A stretch of DNA of 64,000 nucleotides from Pinisolibacter aquiterrae (GTDB taxonomy: Bacteria; Pseudomonadota; Alphaproteobacteria; Rhizobiales; Ancalomicrobiaceae). The DNA is taken from the NCBI RefSeq assembly GCF_019160155.1, contig NZ_JAFNIH010000019.1, positions 62,001-126,000 of the forward strand. The letters are read 5' to 3'. Within the stretch, counting starts at the first letter, position 1, and every line of letters starts with the position of its first letter. Position numbers and translations under genes: made by a program. A model generated the notes under the pieces. That model was not told the origin of the DNA and did no database searches. It was given only the letters and a program-made list of their open reading frames with translations. Of the stretch, positions 43,249 through 50,785 are shown in pieces.

Positions 43249-43887
43249 ATGAGGGATCGTGGTTTCGGCGGCGGACGTGGCGGCGACCGCGGCGGTTTCG
43301 GGCGTGATCGTGAAGGTTTCGGCGGCCGCGACGAGGGTTTCGGTGGCGGCCGCGGTGGTGATCGCGGCGGCTTCGGTGGTGGTGATCGCGGCGGCTTCGG
43401 TGGTGGCGATCGCGGCGGCTTCGGCGGCGGCCGTGGTGGATTCGGTGATCGCGACCGTGGCTTCGGCGGCGGCGGCGGCGACCGCGGCGGCTTCGGCGGT
43501 GGTGATCGCGGCGGCTTCGGCGGTGGCGAAGGCGGCGGTTTCCGTCCGCGTCGTCCGTTCGGCGGTGACGAAGGCGGCTTCGGCGGCCCGCGTGCGCCCC
43601 GTCCGCCGGTCGAGCGTGGCCCGCGTCAGAACGGCGTGGTGAAGTTCTTCAACGCCGAAAAGGGCTACGGCTTCGTGACTCCCGACGAGGGTGGCGCGGA
43701 CGTGTTCGTCCATGTCTCGGCGGTCGAGCGCTCCGGCCTCGGCACCCTCGACAAGGGCCAGAAGGTCTCCTTCGAGACCGAGCCGGACAAGCGCGGCAAG
43801 GGCCCCAAGGCCGTCAACCTGCAGCCCCTCGAGGGCGGTGAGGCTCCGGCCGACGACTTCGAGATGCCGGACTCCGACGAGGAGTGA
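43249..43887 (+). CDS. Cold-shock domain protein with long Gly/Arg-rich N-terminus
   Basis: A 212-residue RNA-binding protein. Residues 1-125 are low complexity, built of about fifteen imperfect RGGFGGGD-type units, ending in a basic [12 protein letters not shown] and [12 protein letters not shown]. Residues about 126-194 are a cold-shock domain with RNP1 (KGYGFV) and RNP2 (VFVHVS) and the start [13 protein letters not shown]. The tail (195-212) is acidic ([11 protein letters not shown]). CspA-type proteins bind single-stranded RNA and act as RNA chaperones; the RGG/FGG segment is of the kind that drives RNA binding and phase separation in eukaryotic proteins. The 288-bp region upstream could hold a structured 5' leader. 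A terminator follows. Confidence 0.93.
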   Translation: MRDRGFGGGRGGDRGGFGRDREGFGGRDEGFGGGRGGDRGGFGGGDRGGFGGGDRGGFGGGRGGFGDRDRGFGGGGGDRGGFGGGDRGGFGGGEGGGFRPRRPFGGDEGGFGGPRAPRPPVERGPRQNGVVKFFNAEKGYGFVTPDEGGADVFVHVSAVERSGLGTLDKGQKVSFETEPDKRGKGPKAVNLQPLEGGEAPADDFEMPDSDEE

Positions 43888-43968
43888 GGCCGGGCGGCTC
43901 GGTCTCGAGCCGCTTCCTCCGCCGGCCCTCTCCGAGGGCGCCGGCGACGCATCCGTGAACGAAAACGA

Positions 43969-43999
43969 CCCTCCCGCGCGTCTCGCCGGGAGGGTTTTT
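43969..43999 (+). terminator. Rho-independent terminator of the cold-shock gene
   Basis: An 8-bp stem CCCTCCCG / CGGGAGGG with a 10-base loop, followed by five T. It lies 81 bases after the stop codon at 43887. Confidence 0.92.
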
Positions 44000-44045
44000 C
44001 GTGGGCCGACCCCGACGCCCACGCTCAACGAGACGACCCGCGCCG

Positions 44046-44918
44046 ATGAACTATCGCCACGCCTTTCATGCCGGGAACTTCGCCGACGTCGTCAAACACG
44101 CCGCGCTCGCCCGCATCCTGGTGCATCTCGCCGCCAAGCCGACGCCCTTCCGCGTCCTCGACACCCACGCCGGCATCGGTCTCTACGACCTCGCCGGCGA
44201 TCCGGCCGAGCGCACCGGCGAATGGCGCGACGGCATCGGCCGCGTCCTCGCCGCGCCCTTCCCCGCCCCGGTCGCGGCCCTGCTCGAGCCCTGGCTCGCG
44301 GCGGTCGCCCGGGTCAACGGACTGACCAGCCCCGACCATCTGACCCCGGAGCGCCTCGCCGTCTATCCCGGCTCGCCGCTGGTGATCCGCGCCGGTCTCC
44401 GGCCCGGCGACCACGCCGTCGTCACCGAGCTGCACCCGGCCGACGCCGCCACCCTCGCCGACCTCTTCGCCGGCGACGCCCGCCTCAAGGTGGTCGAGCT
44501 CGACGGCTGGCTGGCGCTGAAGAGCTTCCTCCCCTTCAAGGAGCGGCGCGGCGCCGTGGTGATCGACCCGCCCTTCGAGCAGCCCGGCGAATTCGACCGT
44601 CTCACCCGCGGCCTCGTCGCCGCGACCCGGCGCTTCGCCGGCGGCATCTACCTGATCTGGCACCCGATCAAGGACCGCGCCGACCTCGCCCGATGGCACG
44701 CCGATCTGATCGCGACCGGGATCCGCCGGATCCTCGCCGTCGATTTCGCGGTCGCCGCGTCGCGCGCCGACGGGCCCCTCGTCGCCTGTGGCCTGACGAT
44801 CGTCAATCCGCCCTGGAAGCTGGCCGAGGAGCTGGCCCTCCTGCTGCCGGCCCTGGTCGAACGCCTGGCGATCGGCCCCGGCGCCGCCGCCCGGGTCGAG
44901 TGGCTGGTGCCGGAATGA
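44046..44918 (+). CDS. rlmJ: 23S rRNA (adenine-N6)-methyltransferase RlmJ
   Basis: A 290-residue methyltransferase that makes m6A2030 in 23S rRNA. The family N-terminus MNYRHAFHAGNFADVVKHA is exact, followed by the SAM site LDTHAGIGLYDL, the LYPGSP-like segment VYPGSPLVI, ELHPADAATL, and the catalytic motif VIDPPFEQPGE (N6-adenine type DPPF). ATG 44046 gives the conserved N-terminus. Length is normal. Confidence 0.95.
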   Translation: MNYRHAFHAGNFADVVKHAALARILVHLAAKPTPFRVLDTHAGIGLYDLAGDPAERTGEWRDGIGRVLAAPFPAPVAALLEPWLAAVARVNGLTSPDHLTPERLAVYPGSPLVIRAGLRPGDHAVVTELHPADAATLADLFAGDARLKVVELDGWLALKSFLPFKERRGAVVIDPPFEQPGEFDRLTRGLVAATRRFAGGIYLIWHPIKDRADLARWHADLIATGIRRILAVDFAVAASRADGPLVACGLTIVNPPWKLAEELALLLPALVERLAIGPGAAARVEWLVPE

Positions 44919-45025
44919 CACCCCTTCGGCGGTGCGGCGATCGCGGTGCCGTTCTCATGGCTTGACCCGGAGCCGTCACTCGCCCATCGTCGCCGTGACC
45001 CTCGATGTTCGGAAGGGAAATCCCG

Positions 45026-45493
45026 ATGTCCATGCCGTTCTCGTCCCGCGTCCGGTCCGCCGTCGCCGCCGCCCTCGGTCTCGCCGCCCTCGCCGCGCCC
45101 GCGCTTGCGGCCGACCCCGTCCGCGTCGCCGCGCGCGACCTCGACGTGCCCGCCTGCGACGCCCCGGAGGTGCTGGCGCGGGTCCGCACGACCTTCGAAT
45201 ACGGCGCCGCCCACGTCGAGAAGCGCACCCTCGCCATCGCCGACTTCGGCCGGATCCGCAGCCAGGGCGTCCATGTCAACGATCCCTCGCCGATCGCCCG
45301 GCGCTGGTGCTACGCCCCCGTCACCCTGACCGACGGCCACCGCTCGACCGCCTATTGGCGCATCGATCGCGGCATGGGCTTCGCCTCGCCCGGCTATGCC
45401 GGCCTGACCGACGACGTCGAATCCTGCGTCCTCGGCCACGACCGCTGGCGCGTCCACGACGGCACCTGCCGCACCACCCGCCGCTGGTGGTGA
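45026..45493 (+). CDS. Hypothetical secreted protein
   Basis: A 155-residue exported protein with a signal peptide (VRSAVAAALGLAALAAPALA, cleavage near ALAAD). Four cysteines in the mature part (near PACDAP, RRWCYAP, VESCVLG, DGTCRTT) could form two disulfides. WCYAPVTLTDG and SPGYAGLTDDVESC are compact motifs, but I do not recognise the family. It is followed after 50 bases by the RNase T2 gene in the same direction. ATG 45026 is favoured by GGAAGGGA just upstream; an ATG at 45005 would add seven residues before the signal peptide. Confidence 0.65.
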   Translation: MSMPFSSRVRSAVAAALGLAALAAPALAADPVRVAARDLDVPACDAPEVLARVRTTFEYGAAHVEKRTLAIADFGRIRSQGVHVNDPSPIARRWCYAPVTLTDGHRSTAYWRIDRGMGFASPGYAGLTDDVESCVLGHDRWRVHDGTCRTTRRWW

Positions 45494-45543
45494 GCGGCCC
45501 CCTGCTCGTCGCCCCTCCCGATCCCGATCTCGCAAGGTGCCCG

Positions 45544-46236
45544 ATGTCGAAGGTCGCCGCGTTCGCCCGTCTCCGTTCGGCCGCCTCGGCGCTCGCCCCT
45601 CTCCTCGCGATCGCCTGCTTTCTGGCGGTCGCGCTGGTCGCGCCGGTGGAGGCGCGGTCGCGTGACCGCGCCGGCGACTATGACTTCTGGGTGCTGTCGC
45701 TCTCCTGGTCGCCGAGCTGGTGCGAGGCGACCGGCAACGCGCGCGGCGACGCCCAGTGCGCCCGGCCCTTCGCCTTCGTGGTCCACGGCCTGTGGCCGCA
45801 ATACGATCGCGGCTTCCCCTCCGATTGCCCGACCCGGGCGGCCGAGCCGACCCGCGCCCAGATCGACGCGGTGCTCGACGTCATGCCGAGCCCCGGGCTG
45901 GTGCGCCACGAATGGCGCAAGCACGGCACCTGCTCCGGCCTCACCGCCGACGGTTATCTGAAGGTGATCCGCAAGCTCTTCGAGAAGATCCGCATCCCCG
46001 ACGAGTTCAAGGCCCCGGCGGAACCGCGCATGGTCCAGACCCGCGCGGTCGAGCGCGCCTTCATGGCGATCAACAATGGCCTCGACGCCGAGGAGATCTC
46101 GATCCTGTGCGACCAGCGCCGGCTCCAGGAGGTGCGTCTGTGCCTGAAGAAGGATCTCTCCGCCTTCGTCTCCTGCCCCGAGGTGGAGCGCCGCGAGTGC
46201 CGCGCCGACCGTGTCTACATGCCCGCCGTACGCTGA
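45544..46236 (+). CDS. Secreted ribonuclease T2 family protein
   Basis: A 230-residue periplasmic or secreted ribonuclease with a signal peptide (about 1-38, AVALVAPVEA). Both conserved active-site segments are intact: FVVHGLWPQ with His81, and HEWRKHGTCSG with His122, Glu123 and His127. SWSPSWC near the N-terminus is also typical. RNase T2 enzymes cleave single-stranded RNA through a 2',3'-cyclic intermediate. E. coli RNase I is the bacterial model. The DUF1176 gene follows after 8 bases and is probably co-transcribed. Confidence 0.93.
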   Translation: MSKVAAFARLRSAASALAPLLAIACFLAVALVAPVEARSRDRAGDYDFWVLSLSWSPSWCEATGNARGDAQCARPFAFVVHGLWPQYDRGFPSDCPTRAAEPTRAQIDAVLDVMPSPGLVRHEWRKHGTCSGLTADGYLKVIRKLFEKIRIPDEFKAPAEPRMVQTRAVERAFMAINNGLDAEEISILCDQRRLQEVRLCLKKDLSAFVSCPEVERRECRADRVYMPAVR

Positions 46237-46244
46237 CGAGCGAG

Positions 46245-47279
46245 ATGATCATGCGTTTCCCGTCCTTCTTCGCCGTGGCCGGGCTCGTCGCCCTCGCCTC
46301 CCCCCTCGCCGCCGAGACGGTCGAGACCCGGATCGCCGGCTGGAACGCCGTCTGCGAGGCGCCGGTCTGTCGCGCCAGCCTCGCCTCCGCCTCCGGTGAG
46401 CAGGCCCTGCTGATCGGCCGCTTCGAGATCGGCGACGGCATCGCCGTCGGCCTCGCCACCCCCGGCGCCGCCGCCGATCGCGAGCGCCCGATGACCGTGC
46501 GCCTCGACGGCCGCCGCATCGGCGACGCCGAGCCGAGGAGCGGTTACCGCCCCTTCGAGAAGCCCGAGACCTTCTGGATCACCGACCCGCGTCTCGTCGA
46601 GGCGATCCTCGCCGCGCGCGGCACCGCCAAGACCCTGCGCATCGAATATATCGACGTGATCGGCGCCCCCCACGACGCCGACTTCGACCTGACCGATCTC
46701 TCCAAGGTGATCGCCTGGACCGGCGAGCGGCTCGGCCGCCCCGCCGACAAGGTCGTCGGCACCGCCCCCAAGGGGCTCCTCGCCGCGCCCGAGATCGGCC
46801 GGTCCGAACTGGTCGCCAAGCTCGGCATCCCCCCGCGTCTCGCCAAGAAGCACATGACGGTGAGCGAATGCGAGGCGCCCGATTCGCCCCTGCTGCGCGC
46901 CTTCAAGCCGGTGATCGGCGTGCTCTCCTCGACCGCGACCCTCTACGCCATCCCCTGCACGGCCTCGGCCGGCAACGTCTCCTTCCGCCTGTGGGTTCTG
47001 GAGAACGGCGAGATCGGCGGGCTGACGCCGCAGTATTTCGCCACTTTCGACCCCGCCTACGGCTGGCGCGGCTCCGATCTTCTCCACAACGTCGCCTACG
47101 ACGAGAAGACCCAGCGCCTCACCTCGACCTTCCGCGCCGGTGGCGGCTGCGGCGCGCGCGGTGTCTGGCACTGGAAGAAATGGACCTTCGAGATGCTCGA
47201 GACCCGCGTCGCCTCGACCTGCGTCGAAGGCAAGGACCCCGCCGACTGGCCGGTGGTCTGGCAATCGCCCGCCCCCTGA
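46245..47279 (+). CDS. DUF1176 family secreted protein
   Basis: A 344-residue exported protein with a signal peptide (FPSFFAVAGLVALASPLAA). It is rich in paired cysteines: NAVCEAPVC near the N-terminus, SECEAPDS, IPCTASAG, GGGCGARGVWHWKKW and ASTCVEG. GGCG..G.W.WKKWTFEM at the C-terminal side identifies the DUF1176 family, of unknown function, seen in many alphaproteobacteria. Co-transcription with RNase T2 (8-base gap) suggests a shared extracytoplasmic role or only shared expression. ATG 46251 is an alternative start. Confidence 0.85.
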   Translation: MIMRFPSFFAVAGLVALASPLAAETVETRIAGWNAVCEAPVCRASLASASGEQALLIGRFEIGDGIAVGLATPGAAADRERPMTVRLDGRRIGDAEPRSGYRPFEKPETFWITDPRLVEAILAARGTAKTLRIEYIDVIGAPHDADFDLTDLSKVIAWTGERLGRPADKVVGTAPKGLLAAPEIGRSELVAKLGIPPRLAKKHMTVSECEAPDSPLLRAFKPVIGVLSSTATLYAIPCTASAGNVSFRLWVLENGEIGGLTPQYFATFDPAYGWRGSDLLHNVAYDEKTQRLTSTFRAGGGCGARGVWHWKKWTFEMLETRVASTCVEGKDPADWPVVWQSPAP

Positions 47280-47315
47280 CGCCTCTTCTTCCGCTCGAAC
47301 CCCTCCGGAGCCCCG

Positions 47316-47924
47316 ATGCCGATCCTGCGTTCGTCGCCCCCCTCGCCCTTCGGCCGCAAGGTCAAGATCGCCGCCGCCGAACTCGGCCTGATGGATCGTC
47401 TCACCATCCAGATGGCCGACACGTCCGACCCGAGCGACAGCCTGCGCGCGCAGAATCCGCTCGGCAAGATCCCGGCTCTCGTCTTCGACGACGGCGCGAC
47501 GCTGTTCGACAGCCGAGTGATTCTCGAATGGCTCGACGTCGAGGCCGGCGGCGGCCGCATCCTGCCCGCCGCGCCCGAGGCCCGATTCGCCGCGCTCCGC
47601 CTCCAGGCCCTGGCCGACGGCATCACCGACGCCGCGATCCTGATCGTCTACGAGAACCGCTTCCGCAACGAGGGCGAGCGCAGCGCCGCCTGGATCGAGC
47701 ATCAGTCGGGCAAGATCGACCGCACCCTCGCCCATCTCGAGGCGAACCCGCCCGCCGACGACGCCCCGCTCACCGTCGGCACCATCGCGCTCGCCTGCGC
47801 CCTCGGCTATCTCGACCTGCGCTTCGCCGGACGCTGGCGCGAGACCCACCCGCGCCTCGTCGCCTGGCTCGACGGCTTCACCGCCCGGGTGCCGAGCGTG
47901 GAGACCACCCGCTTCAAGGGCTGA
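47316..47924 (+). CDS. Glutathione S-transferase family protein
   Basis: A 202-residue cytoplasmic GST. The N-terminal thioredoxin-like domain opens with RSSPPSPFGRKVKIAAAELG and has the cis-Pro loop GKIPALVFDDG and DSRVILEWLD (residues up to about 77), followed by an all-helical C-terminal domain. The Ser-Pro-Phe segment near residue 10 offers a catalytic serine typical of bacterial GSTs. Substrate is unknown. A stem-loop after the gene (47951-47982) separates it from the convergent outer-membrane gene. Confidence 0.9.
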   Translation: MPILRSSPPSPFGRKVKIAAAELGLMDRLTIQMADTSDPSDSLRAQNPLGKIPALVFDDGATLFDSRVILEWLDVEAGGGRILPAAPEARFAALRLQALADGITDAAILIVYENRFRNEGERSAAWIEHQSGKIDRTLAHLEANPPADDAPLTVGTIALACALGYLDLRFAGRWRETHPRLVAWLDGFTARVPSVETTRFKG

Positions 47925-47950
47925 CCCGCGCCGATCGGACATGAGACGCG

Positions 47951-47982
47951 AACGCCCCGCCGGAGAGATCCGGCGGGGCGTT
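47951..47982. terminator. Bidirectional hairpin between GST and outer-membrane protein genes
   Basis: A perfect 13-bp stem AACGCCCCGCCGG / CCGGCGGGGCGTT with a 6-base loop between convergent genes. There is no long T-run on either side, but the stem is very stable. Confidence 0.7.
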
Positions 47983-48030
47983 CCCGATGAGCGCTCCGGT
48001 GTGAGAGCGCAGGCTCTTGCGAGCAGGAGA

Positions 48031-48672
48031 TCAGAACTTGTAGGCGGCGCCGGTGCGCAGCACGGTGCTGCTGACGTTGTTGTCCTGCACCGTCCAGGCG
48101 TTGATGTGGCTGGTGCCGCCGAAGCCGGTGTGCATCAGCTCGCCCTTGACCGAGATCTTGTCGGTGACGCGCCCCTCGACGCCGAGGCCGACGACATAGC
48201 CGACCTTGGTGGTGGTGTCGGTGGCGCCGAAGCCCTTGACGGTGTCGTCGGCGAAGGCGATGCCGACGGTCGCATAGGGCATCACCTTGTCGAACGCGAC
48301 GCCGGCGCGCGCCCGCACCGCGGCGTTCCAGTCGGACGACTTCTTGATCAGCTCACCGGCACTCACGGTGTGGCGGGTCTGGCCGGCGATGTTGACCTCG
48401 GCCTCGGCGCCGACGACGATGTTCGAGCCGATGGCGGTGTTGACGCCGCCGTAGATGCCGCCCTGCGGACCATGCAGGCCGTCCTTGCCCCAGGCATAGC
48501 CGAGCTGACCGCCGGCATAGGCGCCGGTCCACTGGGACGCGGGCCCTGCGCCCGAGTCCTGATAGCCGTAAGAGGCCGACGGAGCCGGGCTTCCGTACAT
48601 GTCGGCGGCGGCGGCGGGGGTGATCGCCGCGACGGTGGCGACGAGCGCGAGAGCTTTGAGGGCGCGGGACAT
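48031..48672 (-). CDS. Outer-membrane beta-barrel protein (Omp25/31 type)
   Basis: A 213-residue protein with a signal peptide (MSRALKALALVATVAAITPAAA). The mature N-terminus ADMYGSPAPSASYG, the WTGAYAGGQLGYAWG strand and the C-terminal LRTGAAYKF with terminal Phe are the marks of small eight-strand barrels of the Omp25/31 and OmpA-like group. They stabilise the envelope and can be host-interaction antigens in rhizobia and Brucella. It lies in tandem with a second barrel gene upstream, separated by a terminator. Confidence 0.9.
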   Translation of the reverse strand: MSRALKALALVATVAAITPAAAADMYGSPAPSASYGYQDSGAGPASQWTGAYAGGQLGYAWGKDGLHGPQGGIYGGVNTAIGSNIVVGAEAEVNIAGQTRHTVSAGELIKKSSDWNAAVRARAGVAFDKVMPYATVGIAFADDTVKGFGATDTTTKVGYVVGLGVEGRVTDKISVKGELMHTGFGGTSHINAWTVQDNNVSSTVLRTGAAYKF

Positions 48673-48823
48673 GTTCGAACCTTCGCGTTGCTGTTCAGCG
48701 ACAATCCTTCGGAGTTTCCAAAGGAGATGTTGACCATATTGGCCCCGACGCGGTTAAGAACAGGTAAGTCGACATGCTTAATTTTTCGTGAAAATTCGTT
48801 TCCGAAAGACTAATCACGCAGAA

Positions 48824-48862
48824 CAAATAAAAACCCGGGCTCTTCATCGAGGAGCCCGGGTT
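48824..48862 (-). terminator. Rho-independent terminator of the second Omp gene
   Basis: On the minus strand an 11-bp stem AACCCGGGCTC / GAGCCCGGGTT with a 9-base loop is followed by TTTATTTG. It is 30 bases after the stop codon at 48892. Confidence 0.9.
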
Positions 48863-48891
48863 CGTTTTCGAGATCTTTCGAGGTCGAAAGA

Positions 48892-49530
48892 TCAGAAGCG
48901 ATAGTTCACGCCGACGCGAACCAGATGATCGGAGAGGTCGTGAGACGTCACGCCGACATTGGCCTTGCCGTAATCGGCGTAGAGATACTCGCCCTTGACC
49001 GAGATGTTCCGGTTGACGGCGTATTCGAGGCCGCCACCGACGGTCCAGCCGGCGCGGGTGGTGGTGCGGCTGTCGACGCCGTCGGCGAGCTTGAAGTTCG
49101 CCCAGGCGAGACCGCCGGTGCCGTAGACCAGCACGTTGTCGAAGGCGTAGCCGGCGCGGGCGCGCACGGTGCCCGACCAGTTCTTCTCGAAGCTGACGGC
49201 ACCATTGGTGCCCTTGGCGCGGCCGTAGCCGACATCGGCCTCGGCGCCGAGCACCCACGGGCCGGTCTGGAAGTTGTAGCCGCCCTGGAGGCCGCCGAAG
49301 ACGGTGCCGGGGTTGATCGAGCCGGTCGAGGCCGCGCCGAGCTTGTCGCGCGCGAAGTCGCCGCCGAGGTTCACACCGGCATAAAGGCCGGTCCAGTTGT
49401 AGGCCGTCACGGGCGCCGCGATGGGGGTCGCCGGCGGGGCCTTCCGGTACATGTCGGCCGCATTGGCGGCGCCGGCGACGGTCAGGAGCGCGACACCGGC
49501 AACGGTGGCACGAAGGAAGGTCGTATTCAT
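48892..49530 (-). CDS. Outer-membrane beta-barrel protein (Omp31 type)
   Basis: A 212-residue outer-membrane protein with a signal peptide (MNTTFLRATVAGVALLTVAGA, cleavage ANA-AD). Typical features are ADMYRKAPPATP after cleavage, YNWTGLYAGVNLGGDF, GGLQGGYNFQTGPWVLGAEADVGYG and the terminal VNYRF. It is more canonical than the neighbouring barrel at 48031; the two are distant paralogues. ATG 49530 fits the signal peptide. Confidence 0.93.
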   Translation of the reverse strand: MNTTFLRATVAGVALLTVAGAANAADMYRKAPPATPIAAPVTAYNWTGLYAGVNLGGDFARDKLGAASTGSINPGTVFGGLQGGYNFQTGPWVLGAEADVGYGRAKGTNGAVSFEKNWSGTVRARAGYAFDNVLVYGTGGLAWANFKLADGVDSRTTTRAGWTVGGGLEYAVNRNISVKGEYLYADYGKANVGVTSHDLSDHLVRVGVNYRF

Positions 49531-49864
49531 CGCAAGTCCTCGTCTACACACGGTCGTCCGCCCCGCCCCACACCTGGGTGCCGCCCCCTGCTCCTCATGG
49601 AGCGGACGGCCGGGACCGGATCGACATCACTCGGTCACTGGGTCCGAATGACTCGAGGAAGCGCGGCGAATGTGGCGATCCTCGAGCAAAAAGGCGACCA
49701 CCTCGCCATGATCGAAATTTCGCACATGCATTTCACTGCATGGTGAACGAGTGGTGTATGCGTGCAACACATGCCTCAACGGAACCCGCAATCCGCCTTC
49801 GCATCCGTCGCCGGAGCGCATTAGGATCGTCGTCGAAGCCCACGCCTGCCGAGACGGTGCCCTC
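49531..49864. other. Intergenic region between divergent Omp31-type and SDR genes
   Basis: 334 bp that must hold the Omp31-type gene promoter on the minus strand and the SDR promoter on the plus strand. The part 49690-49780 is AT-richer. I see no RNA gene or defined operator. Confidence 0.4.
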
Positions 49865-50635
49865 ATGTCCCTCGCCCCCGCCCCCCGGACCGCCCTCGTC
49901 ACCGGCGCCGCGCGCCGCATCGGCGCCGCCGTCGCCCGCGATCTCGGCCGTGCCGGCTGGCGCGTCGCGCTCCATGCCAACACCTCCCGGGCCGAGGCCG
50001 AGTCGGTCGCCGAGGAGATTCGCGCCGCCGGCGGCGAGGCCGTCGTCGTCCTCGCCGACCTCGCCGACACCGCCGCCCTCGCCCCGCTGGTCGACGAGGC
50101 CGTCGCCGCGCTGGGGCCGCTCGGCCTCCTGGTGAACAATGCGTCGGAGTTCGAGCCCGACGAGATCGGCAGCCTCGATCCCGTCCGGTTCGAACGCCAC
50201 CTGCGCGTCGACCTGGTCTCGCCCTGCCTCCTCGCCGACGCCTTCGTCGGCCGGCTGCCGGCCGACATGCGCGGCCAGATCGTCAACGTGATCGACCAGC
50301 GCGTCCTGCGCCTCACCCCGCGCTTCTTCTCCTACACGCTGGCGAAATCGGCGCTGTGGACCGCCACCCGCACCATGGCCCAGGCGCTCGCCCCCCGCGT
50401 GCGGGTCAACGCGATCGGCCCCGGCCCCTCCTTCGCCAACACCCGCCAGACCGCCGAGGACTTCGCCCGCCAGTCGGCCGCCGTGCCGCTCGGGGCCGGC
50501 CCGGCGCCGGAGGAGTTCGGCCGCGCCGTCCGCTTCCTGGTCGAGACCGCCTCGATCACCGGACAGATGATCTGCCTCGACGGCGGCCAGCACCTCGCCT
50601 GGGAGACCCCCGACGTGGTCGGCATCGGCGAGTGA
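49865..50635 (+). CDS. SDR oxidoreductase of pteridine-reductase (FolM/PTR1) type
   Basis: A 256-residue short-chain dehydrogenase. The nucleotide loop TGAARRIG carries the arginine typical of pteridine reductases (TGxxxRxG), followed by HANTSRAEAE in the place of the PTR1 HYxRSxAEA. Where classical SDRs have the catalytic Ser, this protein has VNVIDQRV, an Asp as in PTR1/FolM, and the catalytic Tyr and Lys are in YTLAKSAL. The C-terminus has GQMICLDGGQHLAW. These support reduction of dihydropterins (folate or monapterin). It precedes uvrC, pgsA, moaD and moaE, a gene order common in rhizobia. The link to pterin chemistry of MoaD/MoaE is suggestive only. Confidence 0.85.
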   Translation: MSLAPAPRTALVTGAARRIGAAVARDLGRAGWRVALHANTSRAEAESVAEEIRAAGGEAVVVLADLADTAALAPLVDEAVAALGPLGLLVNNASEFEPDEIGSLDPVRFERHLRVDLVSPCLLADAFVGRLPADMRGQIVNVIDQRVLRLTPRFFSYTLAKSALWTATRTMAQALAPRVRVNAIGPGPSFANTRQTAEDFARQSAAVPLGAGPAPEEFGRAVRFLVETASITGQMICLDGGQHLAWETPDVVGIGE

Positions 50636-50785
50636 CCCCACCGCGCCGCCCCGCCGCCCGCGCGGGCGGCCCTGCGCATGTGCATTTCGCGCGTGACGAC
50701 CGCCCGTCCCTGGCGCCCGCGCCCGGCCTGCGCCATATGGGGAAGGGGCGCCGGTGAATCGCGCCCGGATCCTTCAGCCAGCACC

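Noticed and set aside
43300-43560. Repeats that could look like a CRISPR array or tandem repeat
   Set aside because: They are in-frame codon repeats of the Gly-rich domain of the cold-shock protein, without constant-length repeats and unique spacers.
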